A stretch of 8,161 bases of DNA from Bacillota bacterium (GTDB lineage: Bacteria; Bacillota; UBA4882; UBA10575), in NCBI GenBank assembly GCA_012521315.1, contig JAAYMP010000085.1, forward strand, positions 1 to 8,161. Direction: 5' to 3'. Shown one piece after another: positions 6,012 to 8,161 of the stretch. Position numbers and translations under genes: made by a program. Under the pieces are notes generated by a model that saw only the letters and a list, made by a program, of their open reading frames with translations, was not told the DNA's origin and did not search any database. The stretch's first letter is position 1; every line of letters begins with the position of its first letter.

Positions 6012-6038
6012 CCGGTAGCTGTTGACGCCGGCTACCGG
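6012..6038 (+). other. Hairpin in the ileS leader downstream of the T-box terminator
   Basis: CCGGTAGC (6012-6019) pairs perfectly with GCTACCGG (6031-6038) across an 11-base loop. No T-tract follows, so it is not an intrinsic terminator. It ends 19 bases before the ileS ribosome binding site. It may affect mRNA stability or ribosome access, but nothing shows this directly. Confidence 0.5.
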
Positions 6039-6072
6039 CGGGGAAAGATCTTTAAAGAAAGGAGTTAGACTG

Positions 6073-8161
6073 ATGGGTGGAAAGTTTCGGGAAGTTGATG
6101 TCAAGAGTCCTGCGCAACAGCGGGAAGAAGCGATTTTGAAACAATGGTTGGCCCAAGATATGGTGAAATTGAGTGTGGACGCCCGGAAGGGCGCGCCCTC
6201 TTTTATCTTTTACGAGGGCCCGCCGACCGCCAACGGACGGCCCGGGATTCACCACGTTCTTGCACGGACGATCAAGGATACGGTCTGCCGTTATAAAACA
6301 ATGGAAGGTTACCAGGTCAACCGGAAGGCCGGTTGGGATACCCACGGCCTGCCGGTGGAGATCGAAGTCGAAAAGAAACTGGGGCTCTCCTCGAAACAGG
6401 GGATTGAGGAGTACGGGATCGAGGCCTTTAACCGGGAGTGCCGCGAATCGGTCTTCACCTACGAAAAGGAATGGCGGCGGATGACCGAACGGATCGGCTA
6501 CTGGATCGATCTGGATGACCCCTATATTACCTTGGACAACGATTACATCGAAAGCGTCTGGTGGATCCTGAAGCAATACTTTGAGGCCGGGCTGATCTAC
6601 GAAGGCCATAAGATCATGCCGTACTGCAGCCGGTGCGGGACACCCCTGGCCTCCCACGAGGTTTCCCTTGGTTATAAGGAAGAAAAGGTCAATTCGATCT
6701 ATGTTCGCATGAAGATTAAGGGTAAGGCGGACGAGTACTTTTTAGTCTGGACCACCACCCCCTGGACGCTCCCGTCCAACGTCGCCCTGGCGGTTAATCC
6801 GGCCTATACCTACGTGAAGGCGCGGCGGCCCGGTGACGACGCGATCTACATCCTGGTCCGCGAACGGGTGGCGCCCGTCCTGGGGAAAGAGACGGCGATC
6901 CTCGCTGAGGTAAAGGGCGAAGATCTGCTGGGGACCGAGTATGAGCAACTCCTCCCCTTCCTGAAGGCGGGCGATCCGGCCTTCCGCGTGTACGGCGCCG
7001 ACTTTGTCTCCACCGAGGACGGGACCGGCATCGTCCACATTGCTCCGGCCTTTGGCGAAGACGACTACCAATTGGGGCGCAAGCATAACCTGCCGGTTCT
7101 GCAACCGGTGGATAAGGAGGGTAAATTTACCGCCGAAGTCCCACTCTGGGCAGGCCGTTTTGTCCGCGACGCCGACGAGGCGATCACCGACCATTTGAAG
7201 GCCGAGGGAAAACTCTTTAAGAAGGAGCGGATCACCCACTCCTACCCCTACTGCTGGCGGTGTGATATGCCCCTCCTCTACTACGCCCGTAAATCCTGGT
7301 ATATTGCGGTGACGAAGTATAAAGACCGGTTGGTGGCCAACAATCAGAAGATCAAATGGTATCCGGAGCACGTGGGGAAAGGCCGTTTCGGCAACTGGCT
7401 GGAGAACGTGATCGACTGGTCTCTCTCGCGGGACCGTTACTGGGGGACACCCTTGAATATTTGGCGCTGTGAGAGCTGCGGGCGGCTGACTTCCATCGGC
7501 TCCCGGCAGGAACTGGCCGCGCAGGCCCTGGAACCGGTGGACGTGGCGAAGCTGGACCTCCACCGTCCCTACATCGATGAGGTGCACCTGAAGTGCGAAT
7601 GCGGCGGGCGGATGACCCGCACTCCGGAGGTCATCGACTGCTGGTTCGATTCGGGTTCGATGCCCTATGCCCAGTGGCATTACCCCTTCGAGCACAAGGA
7701 TGATTTTGACAAGCTGTTTCCGGCCGACTTTATCTGTGAAGGGATCGACCAGACGCGGGGTTGGTTTTACTCGCTCCTTTCCATCTCCACTTTCCTCTTT
7801 GACCAGCCGGCCTACAAGAGTGTGGTCGTGAACGACCTGGTTTTGGATAAAAACGGACAAAAAATGTCCAAGTCCCGGGGGAACACCGTTGAACCCTGGA
7901 GTCTGTTCGACAAATACGGGGCCGACGCCACCCGTTGGTACCTGCTGGCGGTTTCGCCGCCCTGGATGCCGACGCGCTTTGACGAGGAGGGGTTAAAGGA
8001 GATCGCCGCCCGGTTCTTCGGGACCTTGTTGAACGTCTACGCCTTCTTTACCCTCTATGCCAATATCGACGGGGCCGATCCGGAAAACTATGACATCCCA
8101 GTGGCCGAACGGGAAGAGATCGACCGCTGGCTGGTCTCCCGGTTTAATTCGGTTACCAAGC
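6073..8161 (+). CDS. ileS: Isoleucyl-tRNA synthetase, IleRS2 type, 5' two-thirds (3' end outside the window)
   Basis: IleRS charges tRNA-Ile with isoleucine in the cytoplasm and edits mischarged valine. Codons 1-696 are visible; the family is usually about 1030-1060 residues, so the anticodon-binding end is missing. The ATG at 6073 has AAAGGAG (6058-6064) 8 bases upstream. The Rossmann catalytic core includes YEGPPTANGRPGIHHVLART near 47-66, WDTHGLPVE 88-96 and KMSKS at 597-601. The class I signature normally reading HxGH is GIHH here (residues 58-61), the swapped form seen in a subset of eukaryotic-like IleRS2 enzymes. The CP1 editing domain shows WTTTPWTLPSN (226-236) and GTGIVHIAPAFGEDD (317-331). 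Cysteine pairs (185/188, 394/397, 466/469, 508/510) suggest metal-binding knuckles. Expression is under the upstream T-box. The frame is intact to the window end. Confidence 0.97.
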   Translation, partial: MGGKFREVDVKSPAQQREEAILKQWLAQDMVKLSVDARKGAPSFIFYEGPPTANGRPGIHHVLARTIKDTVCRYKTMEGYQVNRKAGWDTHGLPVEIEVEKKLGLSSKQGIEEYGIEAFNRECRESVFTYEKEWRRMTERIGYWIDLDDPYITLDNDYIESVWWILKQYFEAGLIYEGHKIMPYCSRCGTPLASHEVSLGYKEEKVNSIYVRMKIKGKADEYFLVWTTTPWTLPSNVALAVNPAYTYVKARRPGDDAIYILVRERVAPVLGKETAILAEVKGEDLLGTEYEQLLPFLKAGDPAFRVYGADFVSTEDGTGIVHIAPAFGEDDYQLGRKHNLPVLQPVDKEGKFTAEVPLWAGRFVRDADEAITDHLKAEGKLFKKERITHSYPYCWRCDMPLLYYARKSWYIAVTKYKDRLVANNQKIKWYPEHVGKGRFGNWLENVIDWSLSRDRYWGTPLNIWRCESCGRLTSIGSRQELAAQALEPVDVAKLDLHRPYIDEVHLKCECGGRMTRTPEVIDCWFDSGSMPYAQWHYPFEHKDDFDKLFPADFICEGIDQTRGWFYSLLSISTFLFDQPAYKSVVVNDLVLDKNGQKMSKSRGNTVEPWSLFDKYGADATRWYLLAVSPPWMPTRFDEEGLKEIAARFFGTLLNVYAFFTLYANIDGADPENYDIPVAEREEIDRWLVSRFNSVTK

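Noticed and set aside
6052..6657. Minus-strand open frame of 201 codons over the 5' end of ileS
   Set aside because: It is antisense to the IleRS catalytic core, its product is unrecognisable, and it would cover the ileS ribosome binding site.
6742..7860. Long minus-strand open frame (372 codons) inside ileS
   Set aside because: It lies antisense to a complete, motif-rich synthetase frame. Its translation has no recognisable domain and no membrane or signal features. High GC makes long antisense frames common.
1..8161. CRISPR array, insertion sequence, phage or defence system
   Set aside because: I see no spaced repeat array, transposase, integrase, terminal inverted repeat with target duplication, or nuclease/toxin gene; all coding frames belong to housekeeping or sporulation families.

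Overview
This is an ordinary chromosomal window from what looks like a moderately GC-rich, spore-forming member of the Bacillota (Firmicutes). The evidence is a GerMN sporulation/germination domain, the FapR malonyl-CoA repressor, a FabK-type enoyl-ACP reductase, a T-box riboswitch ahead of ileS, AGGAGG-type ribosome binding sites and short-stem, T-tract terminators. The species cannot be fixed from the sequence. I see no mobile element, CRISPR array, phage gene, toxin-antitoxin pair or defence system, and no multi-gene system that looks new. The notable points are unusual residues in two well-known enzymes and unexplained RNA or DNA structure in the intergenic regions.

Layout. (1) Bases 1-422, plus strand: the 3' end of a GerMN-domain gene and its terminator. 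(2) Bases 444-2073, plus strand: promoter, fapR and fabK, overlapping by 8 bases as a two-gene lipid-synthesis operon. (3) Bases 2074-2292: a convergent intergenic region with two adjoining palindromes, a short tandem repeat and a bidirectional terminator. (4) Bases 2293-4281, minus strand: hppA, a membrane ion-pumping pyrophosphatase with a TTG start. (5) Bases 4448-4621, minus strand: tRNA-Leu(CAA) with its own promoter and terminator. (6) Bases 4622-4875: non-coding, with several inverted repeats ending in a strong minus-strand terminator. (7) Bases 4876-5499, minus strand: a YigZ/IMPACT-family gene. (8) Bases 5622-8161, plus strand: promoter, isoleucine-specifier T-box leader and the first 696 codons of ileS, which runs off the window.

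How the parts relate. FapR is expected to sense malonyl-CoA and repress lipid-synthesis genes; here it is co-transcribed with the last enzyme of the elongation cycle. HppA couples PPi hydrolysis, including PPi released by biosynthesis and aminoacyl-tRNA synthesis, to ion export. IleRS expression is set by tRNA-Ile charging through the T-box. Apart from fapR-fabK, the genes look like independent transcription units.
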